A stretch of 61,599 bases of DNA, taken from CAYRGG01 sp964423745 (GTDB lineage: Bacteria; Pseudomonadota; Gammaproteobacteria; Competibacterales; Competibacteraceae). Below are positions 1 to 7,834 of the stretch, piece by piece. The stretch is taken from positions 1 through 61,599 of the forward strand of contig CAYRGG010000023.1 in assembly GCA_964423745.1 (NCBI GenBank), given 5' to 3'. The first letter of the stretch is position 1; each line of letters begins with the position of its first letter. Made by a program: the position numbers and the translations under genes. The notes beneath the pieces are model-generated. The model was not told where the DNA came from and did no database searches. It saw only the letters and a list, made by a program, of their open reading frames with translations.

Positions 1-22
1 CTCCTTATGGTGATTGGATTTT

Positions 23-55
23 GCCGAGGCTTCTTCCCCCTGCCTCGGCTTTTTT
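23..55 (+). terminator. Rho-independent terminator
   Basis: An 8-bp GC-rich perfect stem (23-30 paired with 42-49) closes an 11-nt pyrimidine-rich loop and runs directly into six T residues (50-55). It would end a transcript entering from the left edge, whose gene lies outside the window. Confidence 0.8.
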
Positions 56-218
56 GGCCAACAATATGGATTACTAGATTTTAAAGGAACATTAATAAGG
101 ACGTGGTTAATAAATAGTACTATTAACTATCTTGCATGATGCCGAGTGGGAAGGATTTATCAGTCCTTCAACGAAGAATTAAAATTTTTCGTGCGGCAAA
201 TCAGTAAAGGAATACGAT

Positions 219-824
219 ATGTCGAAACATGGAATTGTTGAAGTTGCTGATAGTGATTGTAAAGATAATCATGCTATACTTTCGATGAAGCGTCGTGATT
301 TTTTAAAGTTCACTGTAGGATGTGCAGGTTTGTTAGTCACTTCTCCTGTTTTGGCGCATCTATCCATCACTGCAGAACGCACCCTGTATCTCCATAACCG
401 TGACAACAATGCTACCGTCAATACCGTTTATTGGACACCCGATAAAGGTTATCTAAGTGAAGCCTCTAAAGAGATAAACTGGGCGTTGCGGGATCATTAT
501 AATGATGAAGTAGTTGATTTTGACAATAGCTTGCTCGATCAATTGTATGCTCTGCAGATCAAAATGAATTACTTAAATCATCCTATACGTATTATTAGCG
601 GTTATCGTTCACCGGCCACCAATGCACGACTGAGGCGTAGGAACAAACGGGTCGCAAAAAACAGTTTTCATATGTATGGAAAAGCCGTTGATATTTACAT
701 GCCAGGGCGGTCCGTTCGCGCATTATATCGCGCAGCCCGCTCTCTTAAAGCCGGTGGGATAGGGTATTACCCAAAATGCAGTACAATTCATATCGATACT
801 GGTCCTATACGAACCTGGCGCTAA
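219..824 (+). CDS. YcbK/DUF882-type M15 peptidase, probably Tat-exported
   Basis: The 201-residue product belongs to the YcbK (DUF882) branch of peptidase family M15, zinc peptidases acting on peptidoglycan in the cell envelope. The zinc and catalytic signature is visible: His151 and Asp158 in the SFHMYGKAVDI segment, and His191-x-Asp193 near the C-terminus. Residues 24-46 carry a twin-arginine motif (KRRDFLKF), a hydrophobic stretch and an Ala-rich cleavage region, so Tat export is likely. The start at 219 has an AAGGA ribosome site 7 nt upstream. An internal ATG at 285 would place the RR motif at the very N-terminus but lacks a ribosome site. The gene stands alone between a terminator and a long non-coding stretch. 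The family call is firm; the exact substrate is not visible. Confidence 0.85.
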   Translation: MSKHGIVEVADSDCKDNHAILSMKRRDFLKFTVGCAGLLVTSPVLAHLSITAERTLYLHNRDNNATVNTVYWTPDKGYLSEASKEINWALRDHYNDEVVDFDNSLLDQLYALQIKMNYLNHPIRIISGYRSPATNARLRRRNKRVAKNSFHMYGKAVDIYMPGRSVRALYRAARSLKAGGIGYYPKCSTIHIDTGPIRTWR

Positions 825-920
825 TAAGCTTTAAGCCTAACTATTCAAGTGTGTTGAGCGAGAGTGCGGTTCTTAAAATGGAACTTAACAAACCTTTCTG
901 AAGACCAATAAAAAACCACA

Positions 921-939
921 ATGCCTTTTGAAAAGGCAT
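921..939. repeat. Perfect short inverted repeat in the 825-1230 gap
   Basis: Nine-base arms around one central base (921-929 and 931-939) form a perfect palindrome, with a second 10-bp palindrome overlapping at 935-944. The spacer is too small for a normal hairpin loop, so a dyad protein-binding site is as likely as an RNA structure. Apart from this and the mobile repeat starting at 1062, I see no gene in 825-1230. Confidence 0.4.
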
Positions 940-1061
940 ATGCCCCTGTTTATATATATAAATAAACAATAAACAACATTTTCTCGTTAGCATCATTTCC
1001 AACAAATCAAACATCGACTCAGTGAAAAGCGCTGTCAACATGCTATGCTCTTCGGGCTTTA

Positions 1062-1204
1062 GAAGCTGTTTTAAAACCGGCTCATGTCCGCTGACTCGGC
1101 GTTACATCACCTTCTCCGCTGCTCATTTACCTTATGTAAACTGCGCTGCTCGAAGGCGTTGCGCCTTGATTCAGCGAACCTATGCGAGTTTTTGAAACAG
1201 TTTC
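1062..1204. mobile_element. MITE-like palindromic element, copy 1
   Basis: A 143-bp non-coding element flanked by the 3-bp direct repeat TTA (1059-1061 and 1205-1207). The two halves are imperfect inverted copies: about 70-base arms beginning GAAGCTGTTTTAAAA and ending TTTGAAACAGTTTC, meeting at a TTTAC-N5-GTAAA centre. It has no ORF of its own. Near-identical elements occur at 4803, 28983 and 33493. The TNA-type target duplication resembles that of IS5-family (IS1031-type) transposases, so it is probably moved in trans by such an enzyme (inference). Confidence 0.8.
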
Positions 1205-1213
1205 TTAGATGGC

Positions 1214-1231
1214 TAAGAACCTGTTTTCTAA
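1214..1231. repeat. 12-nt MITE terminus relic at the trpF start
   Basis: TAA, then GAACCTGTTTTC, then TAA. The first 11 bases equal the terminus of the MITE family (copy 3 starts with the same bases), and TAA lies on both sides as a target duplication would. It could be an excision footprint or an extreme internal deletion. The last A of the right TAA is the first base of the trpF ATG. Chance similarity is possible for so short a match. Confidence 0.4.
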
Positions 1232-1863
1232 TGAGACGTACACGTATAAAAATTTGTGGCATCACCCGCGTCGAGGATGCGTTAGTGGCTGCGCAACTGG
1301 GCGTAGATGCCATTGGTTTGGTGTTTTATCCGCAAAGTTCGCGATTTATAGATGTGACCACTGCCGTGCAGATAGTGCAGGTGTTACCGCCATTTGTGAC
1401 TGTCGTTGGGTTGTTTGTGGATGCTGAAAGAGTTCAAGTTGAGGCCACGTTGCGTCAAGTTAACTTAGGTATGTTGCAATTCCATGGCCATGAAGATCCT
1501 GATTATTGTGCCTCTTTTAATATTCCGTTCCTAAAGGCGGTACCCATGGGAATGGCAACAGACCTAGCGGATTACGGGTGGCGTTTTCAGCAGGCTGCGG
1601 GGCTTTTGCTGGATAGCCACGGGGGCGACAAAACAGGTGGTTCGGGGCAACGTTTTGATTGGCGGAAAATACCAAAAAATATGCCAAACCCTATTATTTT
1701 AGCCGGTGGGTTAGACCCTTATAATGTCGTGGAAGCGATACAACGTGTACAACCCTTTGCTGTGGATGTCAGTAGTGGCGTAGAATCCGCCAAAGGTATT
1801 AAAGATTGCCGTCTTATGCAATTGTTTATAGAGAGTGTAAACCGTGGTGACAGCCTTGCATGA
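1231..1863 (+). CDS. trpF: Phosphoribosylanthranilate isomerase
   Basis: A 210-residue TIM-barrel enzyme that isomerises N-(5-phosphoribosyl)anthranilate in tryptophan synthesis. The N-terminal KICGIT motif supplies the catalytic Cys9, and Asp128 in the LLLDSHGG segment matches the catalytic acid. C-terminal AGGLDPYNV and DVSSGVES motifs fit the phosphate site. The frame stays open upstream to 1084, but that part is translated MITE and lacks family similarity, so the ATG at 1231 is chosen although it has no clear ribosome site. The 3' end overlaps trpB by 20 nt, which implies translational coupling. A mobile repeat ends only 26 bp before the start and may have replaced the original leader. 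Confidence 0.95.
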   Translation: MRRTRIKICGITRVEDALVAAQLGVDAIGLVFYPQSSRFIDVTTAVQIVQVLPPFVTVVGLFVDAERVQVEATLRQVNLGMLQFHGHEDPDYCASFNIPFLKAVPMGMATDLADYGWRFQQAAGLLLDSHGGDKTGGSGQRFDWRKIPKNMPNPIILAGGLDPYNVVEAIQRVQPFAVDVSSGVESAKGIKDCRLMQLFIESVNRGDSLA

Positions 1864-3085
1864 AACCGTAACCTCCCTTGAAACCGTCGATTTTCACCAG
1901 TTTCCCGATAGTCATGGGCATTTCGGCCGCTATGGCGGGCAGTTTGTTGCCGAGACTTTGATGGAAGCTCTCCGGGAACTGGACGAAACCTACCAACGCT
2001 ACCGTAACGATGGGGATTTTTTAGCAGAGTTTGAGGGAGATTTGAGGGATTATGTGGGACGGCCTTCGCCCCTCTATCATGCGGCCCGCTGGAGTGAAAA
2101 ACTGGGCGGTGCGCAAATTTATTTAAAACGCGAGGATCTCAACCACACGGGCGCTCACAAAGTGAATAATACGGTGGGTCAAGCCCTGCTTGCCAAACGC
2201 CTGGGTAAAAAACGCGTGATTGCGGAAACCGGCGCCGGTCAGCATGGTGTGGCGACAGCGACGGTGGCGGCCCGTTTAGGTTTAACCTGTGAAATTTACA
2301 TGGGTCTGGAAGACGTTCACCGGCAATCCCTCAACGTTTATCGGATGCGTCTTTTGGGGGCCTCCGTGGTGCCCGTGGAATCAGGGTCCAAGACCCTCAA
2401 AGACGCCCTCAACGAAGCGCTTCGGGATTGGGTGACCAATGTGGATGACACGTTTTATATCATCGGTACGGTGGCCGGTCCCCATCCTTATCCGGCCATG
2501 GTGCGAGACTTTCAGGCGGTTATTGGCCGGGAAACCCGCCAACAGATGCTAGCCAAGACAAATCGTTTACCCGACGCTTTAGTGGCTTGTGTCGGTGGTG
2601 GCTCCAACGCCATTGGCCTGTTTCATCCTTTCCTCAACGATCCTTCCGTGGCCATGTATGGGGTCGAGGCGGCGGGTTGTGGGGTTCCCACAGGGCGCCA
2701 TTCCGCCCCCTTGTGTGCCGGACAACCGGGTGTATTGCACGGTAATCGCACCTATCTCTTAGAGGATGACGATGGGCAGATTAGGGAAACCCATTCGGTC
2801 TCCGCGGGGCTTGATTATCCAGGTGTGGGACCCGAACATGCTTGGCTTAAGGATATAGGGCGGGTGAACTACGTAAACGCTACCGATGACGAAGCTTTAG
2901 CGGCTTTTCACGACCTCACCCGTACCGAAGGTATTATTCCAGCCCTTGAAACCAGTCATGCATTGGCTTACGTTTATAAGCTTGCTCCCACCATGGACCG
3001 GCAGCAGAGCATTGTGATCAATCTATCCGGCCGCGGCGATAAGGACATCAACACCATCGCTGCATTGGACGGTATCAAATTGTAA
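1844..3085 (+). CDS. trpB: Tryptophan synthase beta subunit
   Basis: The 413-residue PLP enzyme condenses indole with serine, working in an alpha2-beta2 complex with TrpA. The PLP lysine is Lys106 in HTGAHKVNN, and the phosphate-binding glycine loop GGGSN is at 251-255. The length is normal for the family. The start is a GTG inside the end of trpF with a GAGAG ribosome site. No ATG occurs in frame before the conserved FGRYGGQFV segment at residues 27-35. It lies 19 nt upstream of trpA in the same operon. Confidence 0.96.
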   Translation: MVTALHETVTSLETVDFHQFPDSHGHFGRYGGQFVAETLMEALRELDETYQRYRNDGDFLAEFEGDLRDYVGRPSPLYHAARWSEKLGGAQIYLKREDLNHTGAHKVNNTVGQALLAKRLGKKRVIAETGAGQHGVATATVAARLGLTCEIYMGLEDVHRQSLNVYRMRLLGASVVPVESGSKTLKDALNEALRDWVTNVDDTFYIIGTVAGPHPYPAMVRDFQAVIGRETRQQMLAKTNRLPDALVACVGGGSNAIGLFHPFLNDPSVAMYGVEAAGCGVPTGRHSAPLCAGQPGVLHGNRTYLLEDDDGQIRETHSVSAGLDYPGVGPEHAWLKDIGRVNYVNATDDEALAAFHDLTRTEGIIPALETSHALAYVYKLAPTMDRQQSIVINLSGRGDKDINTIAALDGIKL

Positions 3086-3104
3086 TGCCTTATTTCTTAT
3101 TACT

Positions 3105-3947
3105 ATGAGTCGTATTGCTAACTGTTTTCAGAACTTACGTCGAACCGGCCGCAAAGCTTTAATCCCTTACATCACGGCGGGTGATCCGAGTGCCCATGGC
3201 ACTGTTGCTATGCTCCATGCGTTGGTGGCAGCCGGTGCTGATGTGATAGAACTGGGGGTGCCTTTTTCAGATCCTATGGCGGATGGCCCGGTTATTCAAA
3301 AAGCCTATGAACGGGCCTTAGCAGGGGGTATGTCGCTCCATGGTGTGCTGCATCTGGTGGCGCAGTTTCGCCAGACCAATAGTACCACGCCGCTGGTGCT
3401 GATGGGATATTTGAATCCCATCGAGGCCATGGGATACGCTCCCTTTGTGGAGCAAGCCAGTCAGGCAGGGGTAGATGGGGTGCTGACGGTGGATTTGCCG
3501 CCAGAAGAAGCTTTTGAGTTGACGACTCTCCTTGAAAAAGCAGCCATCGATCCGATCTTTTTGTTAGCGCCCACCAGCTCGCCGGAGCGTATCCGGCGTG
3601 TCGCAGAGATGGCGCGAGGCTATGTCTATTATGTATCCCTCAAGGGTATCACCGGTTCCTCGGCCATCGATGTGAGCCAGGTGGCCCATAAGGTTGCTGG
3701 GATTAAAAAATATATCAATCTTCCCGTTGGGGTTGGTTTTGGCATAAAAAACCCCGAAACCGCGCAAGCGGTGTCCCAGGTTGCGGATGCGGTGGTGGTA
3801 GGTAGCGCTATCGTCTCGCTAATGGGGGAGTCAATGAGCGACGTTAAAGGGATGCAGAAAAACGTAACTGAACTCGTCTCTGCTATGCGCCATGCCATGG
3901 ATACCGAGGCGATACAGGTGGATCTAGTTTCCCATGGAAATTCCTAG
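3105..3947 (+). CDS. trpA: Tryptophan synthase alpha subunit
   Basis: A 280-residue TIM barrel that cleaves indole-3-glycerol phosphate and channels indole to TrpB. The catalytic acids are in their family positions: Glu49 (VIELGVPFSDP) and Asp60 (MADGPVIQ). A phosphate-binding GVGFGI loop follows in the second half. The ATG start lacks a strong ribosome site. The last 14 nt overlap accD, so tryptophan synthesis and fatty-acid initiation genes are likely co-transcribed here, an arrangement known from several gammaproteobacteria. Confidence 0.96.
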   Translation: MSRIANCFQNLRRTGRKALIPYITAGDPSAHGTVAMLHALVAAGADVIELGVPFSDPMADGPVIQKAYERALAGGMSLHGVLHLVAQFRQTNSTTPLVLMGYLNPIEAMGYAPFVEQASQAGVDGVLTVDLPPEEAFELTTLLEKAAIDPIFLLAPTSSPERIRRVAEMARGYVYYVSLKGITGSSAIDVSQVAHKVAGIKKYINLPVGVGFGIKNPETAQAVSQVADAVVVGSAIVSLMGESMSDVKGMQKNVTELVSAMRHAMDTEAIQVDLVSHGNS

Positions 3948-4803
3948 TTGGTTTGAGAAGCTTAAACCGTCTCGCATTCGCACGGCAACGGCGACCAAAC
4001 GGCAAATACCCGAAGGTTTATGGAGCAAATGCGATAGCTGCAGTTCGGTATTGTACCGAGCGGAGTTGGAACGTAATTTAAATGTCTGTCCCAACTGTGG
4101 TTATCATATGCGCATCAAAGCCCGCAGACGTTTGGAAAGTTTTTTGGATGAGGAGCAGCGCACAGAGATTGCGCCTAAGGTTGTTCCCCTAGATTTTCTT
4201 AAATTCAAAGACACTAAAAAGTACAAGGACCGCCTACTGCAGTCGCAAAAAGTCACTGGGGAAAACGATGCGCTTATCGCCCTATGCGGCACTGTCAAAG
4301 GGATTCCCTTAGTAACCGTTGCCTTTGAATTTGACTTTATGGGTGGATCCATGGGATCCGTAGTGGGGGAGCGCTTTGTAAGGGCTGCTGAGGTAGCCCT
4401 CACAGAGGGTATTCCCTTGGTGTGTTTTGCTGCCAGTGGTGGCGCTAGAATGCAAGAAGCGTTGACGTCTTTGATGCAAATGGCCAAAACCAGCGCTGTG
4501 CTAAATCGATTATCGAATGCCGCGATACCTTATATTTCTGTTCTTACGGATCCCACCATGGGCGGCGTTTCGGCGAGTCTTGCCATGTTGGGTGACATCA
4601 ATATTGCCGAACCCGGCGCATTGATTGGTTTTGCCGGTCCCCGCGTGATTGAGCAAACGGTGCGGGAAAAACTTCCTGAAGGTTTTCAACGCAGCGAATT
4701 TCTCTTAGAGCATGGCGTCATCGACATGATTGTCGAGCGCCCGCAAATGCGGGATCGGGTTGCTGCACTCTTGGCGATGCTTACGCAACGCCCGGCACCT
4801 TAG
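3934..4803 (+). CDS. accD: Acetyl-CoA carboxylase carboxyltransferase beta subunit
   Basis: A 289-residue cytoplasmic subunit that, with AccA, transfers the carboxyl group from carboxybiotin to acetyl-CoA, giving malonyl-CoA for fatty-acid synthesis. The N-terminal four-cysteine zinc finger is intact (Cys33, Cys36, Cys52, Cys55), followed by the crotonase-type carboxyltransferase fold with GGARMQEA and GGVSASLA segments. It starts inside trpA. The stop codon TAG is unusual in origin: its T and A belong to the TTA target duplication and its G is the first base of a MITE. Removing one TTA and the element in silico would restore a TAA at the same codon, so the protein length was not changed by the insertion. 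Confidence 0.96.
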   Translation: MEIPSWFEKLKPSRIRTATATKRQIPEGLWSKCDSCSSVLYRAELERNLNVCPNCGYHMRIKARRRLESFLDEEQRTEIAPKVVPLDFLKFKDTKKYKDRLLQSQKVTGENDALIALCGTVKGIPLVTVAFEFDFMGGSMGSVVGERFVRAAEVALTEGIPLVCFAASGGARMQEALTSLMQMAKTSAVLNRLSNAAIPYISVLTDPTMGGVSASLAMLGDINIAEPGALIGFAGPRVIEQTVREKLPEGFQRSEFLLEHGVIDMIVERPQMRDRVAALLAMLTQRPAP

Positions 4804-4946
4804 AAGATGTTTTAAAATCTGCTCGTGTCTGCTGACTCGGCGTTGCAGCACCTTCTCCGCTGCTCATTTACCTTATGTAAACTGCGCAGCGGAGAAGGTG
4901 CTGCGCCTTGATTCAGCGAACCTATGCGGGTTTTTAAAACAACTTC
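4803..4946. mobile_element. MITE-like palindromic element, copy 2
   Basis: A 144-bp copy bounded by TTA direct repeats (4800-4802, 4947-4949). The arms are the most symmetric of the four copies: a 15-base segment at the centre of the left arm (caccttctccgctgc) is exactly complementary to the right arm, separated by the TTTAC/GTAAA core. If transcribed through, it would fold into one very long hairpin between accD and folC. It inserted on the accD stop codon. Confidence 0.82.
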
Positions 4947-5044
4947 TTAAAGGGGATTATTACTACTATATTAAATCCTTTGGCATAATACAGTTTGTTA
5001 TGTATGTTTTTAAGTAGTTTGCAAAATAGTCGAATTGACCTGTC

Positions 5045-6331
5045 ATGACTAAAGCGCGTTTCGCTAACTTAGCGCAATGGTTATCTTGGCAAGAAACGCT
5101 GCATCCACGCACTATCGATCTGGGTCTGGAGCGATTGCGACTCGTCGTCAAAAGTATGGGTTTGGATAATCTTCCCTGTAAAATCATTACGGTTGGCGGT
5201 ACTAACGGTAAGGGTTCTACGGTAGCTCTTCTCGAAGCTATATTGCAAGCGGCAGGTTATAAGGTAGGCGCCTACACGTCACCCCATCTCTTACGCTATA
5301 ACGAGCGTATTCGGGTAAACGGCGAAGCGGTGGATGATAACACCTTATGTCGTAGTTTTGCGCAAATTGATGAGGTTCGCGGCGCCACATCACTGACCTA
5401 TTTTGAGTTTGGCACTCTGGCAGCTTTGCAGATCTTTCGCCAGTCTAATGTTGCTGTGGCACTGCTAGAGGTTGGTTTAGGGGGACGCTTAGACGCGGTT
5501 AATGTGGTGGAACCCGACGTGGCTGTGGTAACCACGGTTGCCATGGATCATATGGAATGGTTAGGACCGGATCGGGAGGCCATCGGTTTTGAAAAAGCCG
5601 GTATTTTTCGCGCTAACAGACCAGCCATATGCGCTGACCCCAGGCCACCACTGAGTCTATTAAATCATGCCCTGGATATCGGTGCGTCTCTCTACCAGGT
5701 TAATAAAGACTACGGTTTTTATAAAGAAACCCAAACTTGGACATGGTGGCATGACGAACATGGTATGACTGATTTGCCTTTACCCCCTTTATTAGGCGAT
5801 CATCAATTGGCCAATGCCGCTGCCGCCTTGATGGCCATAACCACCCTCGCCAAGATTCTGCCTGTGGGCAAAGCAGCCATTGACAAAGGATTGAGGTGCG
5901 CTCATTTGGCGGCGCGTTTGCAAATCTTTCCTGGACCGGTTGAGTGGATTGTCGATGTTGCCCATAATGTACAAAGCGCCAGCGTATTGGCAGCGGGTTT
6001 AAAGCATCGTCCTTGTACAGGCAATACCCGGGCTATTGTGGCGATGCTGGAGGATAAAGACGCGGTCAGTATTAGTCGCGTGTTACGGGGTAGTGTGGAT
6101 CGATGGTATACAGCGACGTTGCAAGGTCCTCGCGGTCAGTCCGGGGAGCGGCTAGCCGTTGCTTTAAAAAAAGCGGGTATTAAGAACATAATTTCATATT
6201 TCCCAAGTGTGGTAGATGCTTGCCGTGCCGCTAAACAGGAAGCGGTGCAGGGAGATCGCATTGTGGTATTCGGTTCATTTTATACCAGTGCCCATGTGTT
6301 AGCCTCTGAACTCATCGACGAGAGTGGTTAG
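5045..6331 (+). CDS. folC: Bifunctional folylpolyglutamate/dihydrofolate synthase
   Basis: A 428-residue Mur-ligase-type enzyme that makes dihydrofolate from dihydropteroate and adds further glutamates to folates. The ATP-binding P-loop is GGTNGKGS at residues 51-58. Other family landmarks are the TSPHLLRYNERI segment, the EVGLGGRLDAVN motif and the DVAHN motif starting the C-terminal domain. The length is normal. The order accD-folC-dedD-cvpA-purF is a conserved gammaproteobacterial block. Here a MITE and about 100 bp separate folC from accD, so it may rely partly on its own promoter. Confidence 0.94.
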   Translation: MTKARFANLAQWLSWQETLHPRTIDLGLERLRLVVKSMGLDNLPCKIITVGGTNGKGSTVALLEAILQAAGYKVGAYTSPHLLRYNERIRVNGEAVDDNTLCRSFAQIDEVRGATSLTYFEFGTLAALQIFRQSNVAVALLEVGLGGRLDAVNVVEPDVAVVTTVAMDHMEWLGPDREAIGFEKAGIFRANRPAICADPRPPLSLLNHALDIGASLYQVNKDYGFYKETQTWTWWHDEHGMTDLPLPPLLGDHQLANAAAALMAITTLAKILPVGKAAIDKGLRCAHLAARLQIFPGPVEWIVDVAHNVQSASVLAAGLKHRPCTGNTRAIVAMLEDKDAVSISRVLRGSVDRWYTATLQGPRGQSGERLAVALKKAGIKNIISYFPSVVDACRAAKQEAVQGDRIVVFGSFYTSAHVLASELIDESG

Positions 6332-6371
6332 CGGTCTATCCCAAAAGTAGTAAGCAATGGGGGACTAGAGC

Positions 6372-7286
6372 GTGGAAGATCGATTAAAACAACGTTTATT
6401 GGGCGCCGTGGTCGTTATCGCTTTAGCGGTGATTTTTATACCGGAATTATTAAAAGATGCAGAGGAGCCGGATAAATCGGTGGCTAATACGGAAATGCCT
6501 TCCCGTCCTCCTCAAACCATCATAGAACCGGATGAAGATGAGACGGTTAGCTTACCGTTAGTCACTGGGTCTTCGGCAGGATCCGCTCCTGCGCTAGATA
6601 GTCAAGTTGATTTGAGGACTAACCCTGCCGATGAGACAATTTTACCCTCAGAGCTTAGAGCGGCACAGCCTATTCAACCAGCAGATGGGGACAGGGCGGT
6701 AGTTGACAATGAGCGTGTTCCCAGCCCTTTAGAGAACTCTGTGACTCTAGAGACGACTAGGCCAGATATGTCCCCAAATACAGCAGCGGTAACTGAATCA
6801 GACTCTCCCAATGCGCCAGCTCAGGAGTTTCTCTTCAATAGAGTAGATCCTAATGCTGCGCAGCTCCCACCGGGTGTCACTCGCCCAGAGCCAATCCCAG
6901 AAATAAGCCAATCGCCAAGGGCTGAACCGGCGCCCACAGAATCGTCAGCAGCACCTTCTGTGGATTTACCTCAAGTGGATTTGATTGGACGATCGGGGAC
7001 CGAAAATCCGCCTGCTATGGCCTCAGCCGATACCACCGCCATGACCCAGACAGGCAATTGGGTGGTACAGGCGGGTAGTTTTTCCCAACAAGAAAACGCT
7101 AATGATTTGCGTGATAAGCTCATTGGGCAGGGTTTTGACGCCTTTGTGGAATCTTCAGACACAGCAGGCCAAACCCTTTATCGGGTGCGCATTGGCCCGC
7201 AGTCTTCCCGGGGTCAGGGGGAAAGTACCTTAGCACGTCTGCGGGCGCTGGGATTTGACGGACAGGTGGTGTCACTGCGTAATTGA
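6372..7286 (+). CDS. dedD: DedD-like SPOR-domain inner-membrane protein
   Basis: A 304-residue protein with one N-terminal membrane segment (about residues 9-27), a long Pro/Glu/Ser-rich periplasmic linker of low complexity, and a C-terminal SPOR domain (about 227-304, starting GNWVVQAGSFSQ). SPOR domains bind denuded septal peptidoglycan, and DedD homologues assist cell division. The start is GTG, chosen because the membrane helix follows directly. The synteny with folC and cvpA supports the name. The linker is longer than in E. coli DedD, as is common in other gammaproteobacteria. Confidence 0.85.
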   Translation: MEDRLKQRLLGAVVVIALAVIFIPELLKDAEEPDKSVANTEMPSRPPQTIIEPDEDETVSLPLVTGSSAGSAPALDSQVDLRTNPADETILPSELRAAQPIQPADGDRAVVDNERVPSPLENSVTLETTRPDMSPNTAAVTESDSPNAPAQEFLFNRVDPNAAQLPPGVTRPEPIPEISQSPRAEPAPTESSAAPSVDLPQVDLIGRSGTENPPAMASADTTAMTQTGNWVVQAGSFSQQENANDLRDKLIGQGFDAFVESSDTAGQTLYRVRIGPQSSRGQGESTLARLRALGFDGQVVSLRN

Positions 7287-7290
7287 TTTT

Positions 7291-7779
7291 ATGCCGCTGA
7301 GTTACATCATCCTAACGCTTATAATAATCTCGGTTTTACTGGGTTTATGGCGTGGTTTTATCAAGGAAGCCATATCCTTCGGTGCATGGGTAGGTGCATT
7401 CATTGTGGCGTTCCTATTTATCGATGATGGCGCGACGTATTTAACTCAGTACATTAATATCGCGTCGGTGCGTATAGTTCTTGCATTCGGTTTTTTATTT
7501 ATAATTACTTTGATTATCGGTGGATTGGTCAACCTCATCGTCGCTCAGATACGTAAGCAAACCGAATTAAGTGTTACCGATCGCGTACTGGGTCTTGGTT
7601 TCGGGTTTTTACGGGGTGTCGCGGTGAGTGCTGTACTCGTATTATCGGCAGGGCTTACACCAATACCCGAAAATACCGACTGGGCTAATTCATCGCTGCT
7701 TCTACATTTTCAGGAAGTTGCCTTATGGTTAAGGAGTTTTTTCCCCCTGGAACTTGCCGAGAACTTTAAGTTTCCATAA
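7291..7779 (+). CDS. cvpA: CvpA family membrane protein
   Basis: A 162-residue integral membrane protein with four predicted hydrophobic segments (roughly residues 4-22, 25-45, 60-82 and 100-122). CvpA is linked to colicin V production and envelope homeostasis; its molecular role is unsettled. The frame stays open to a start at 7255 inside dedD, but the ATG at 7291, four bases after the dedD stop, gives the usual MPLSYIILTLI-type N-terminus. Its position between dedD and purF is the classic one, with purF downstream. Confidence 0.88.
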   Translation: MPLSYIILTLIIISVLLGLWRGFIKEAISFGAWVGAFIVAFLFIDDGATYLTQYINIASVRIVLAFGFLFIITLIIGGLVNLIVAQIRKQTELSVTDRVLGLGFGFLRGVAVSAVLVLSAGLTPIPENTDWANSSLLLHFQEVALWLRSFFPLELAENFKFP

Positions 7780-7834
7780 GTCCTTGTCACTTTTTAAGGT
7801 AAGTATTTTTTACCTAAAGCATTCGAGATTTGCT

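Noticed and set aside
841..1041. 66-codon minus-strand frame after the M15 peptidase
   Set aside because: No ribosome site, low-complexity hydrophobic content, unrecognised product, and it covers the palindrome at 921-939.
1084..1230. N-terminal extension of trpF by 49 codons
   Set aside because: It is a translation of the MITE and gap sequence, without similarity to the family; the conserved protein begins at 1231.
4803..4946. Interpretation as an accD-folC attenuator or terminator
   Set aside because: The same 141-144 bp sequence occurs at three unrelated loci with target duplications, so a mobile element explains it better; an effect on transcription remains possible.
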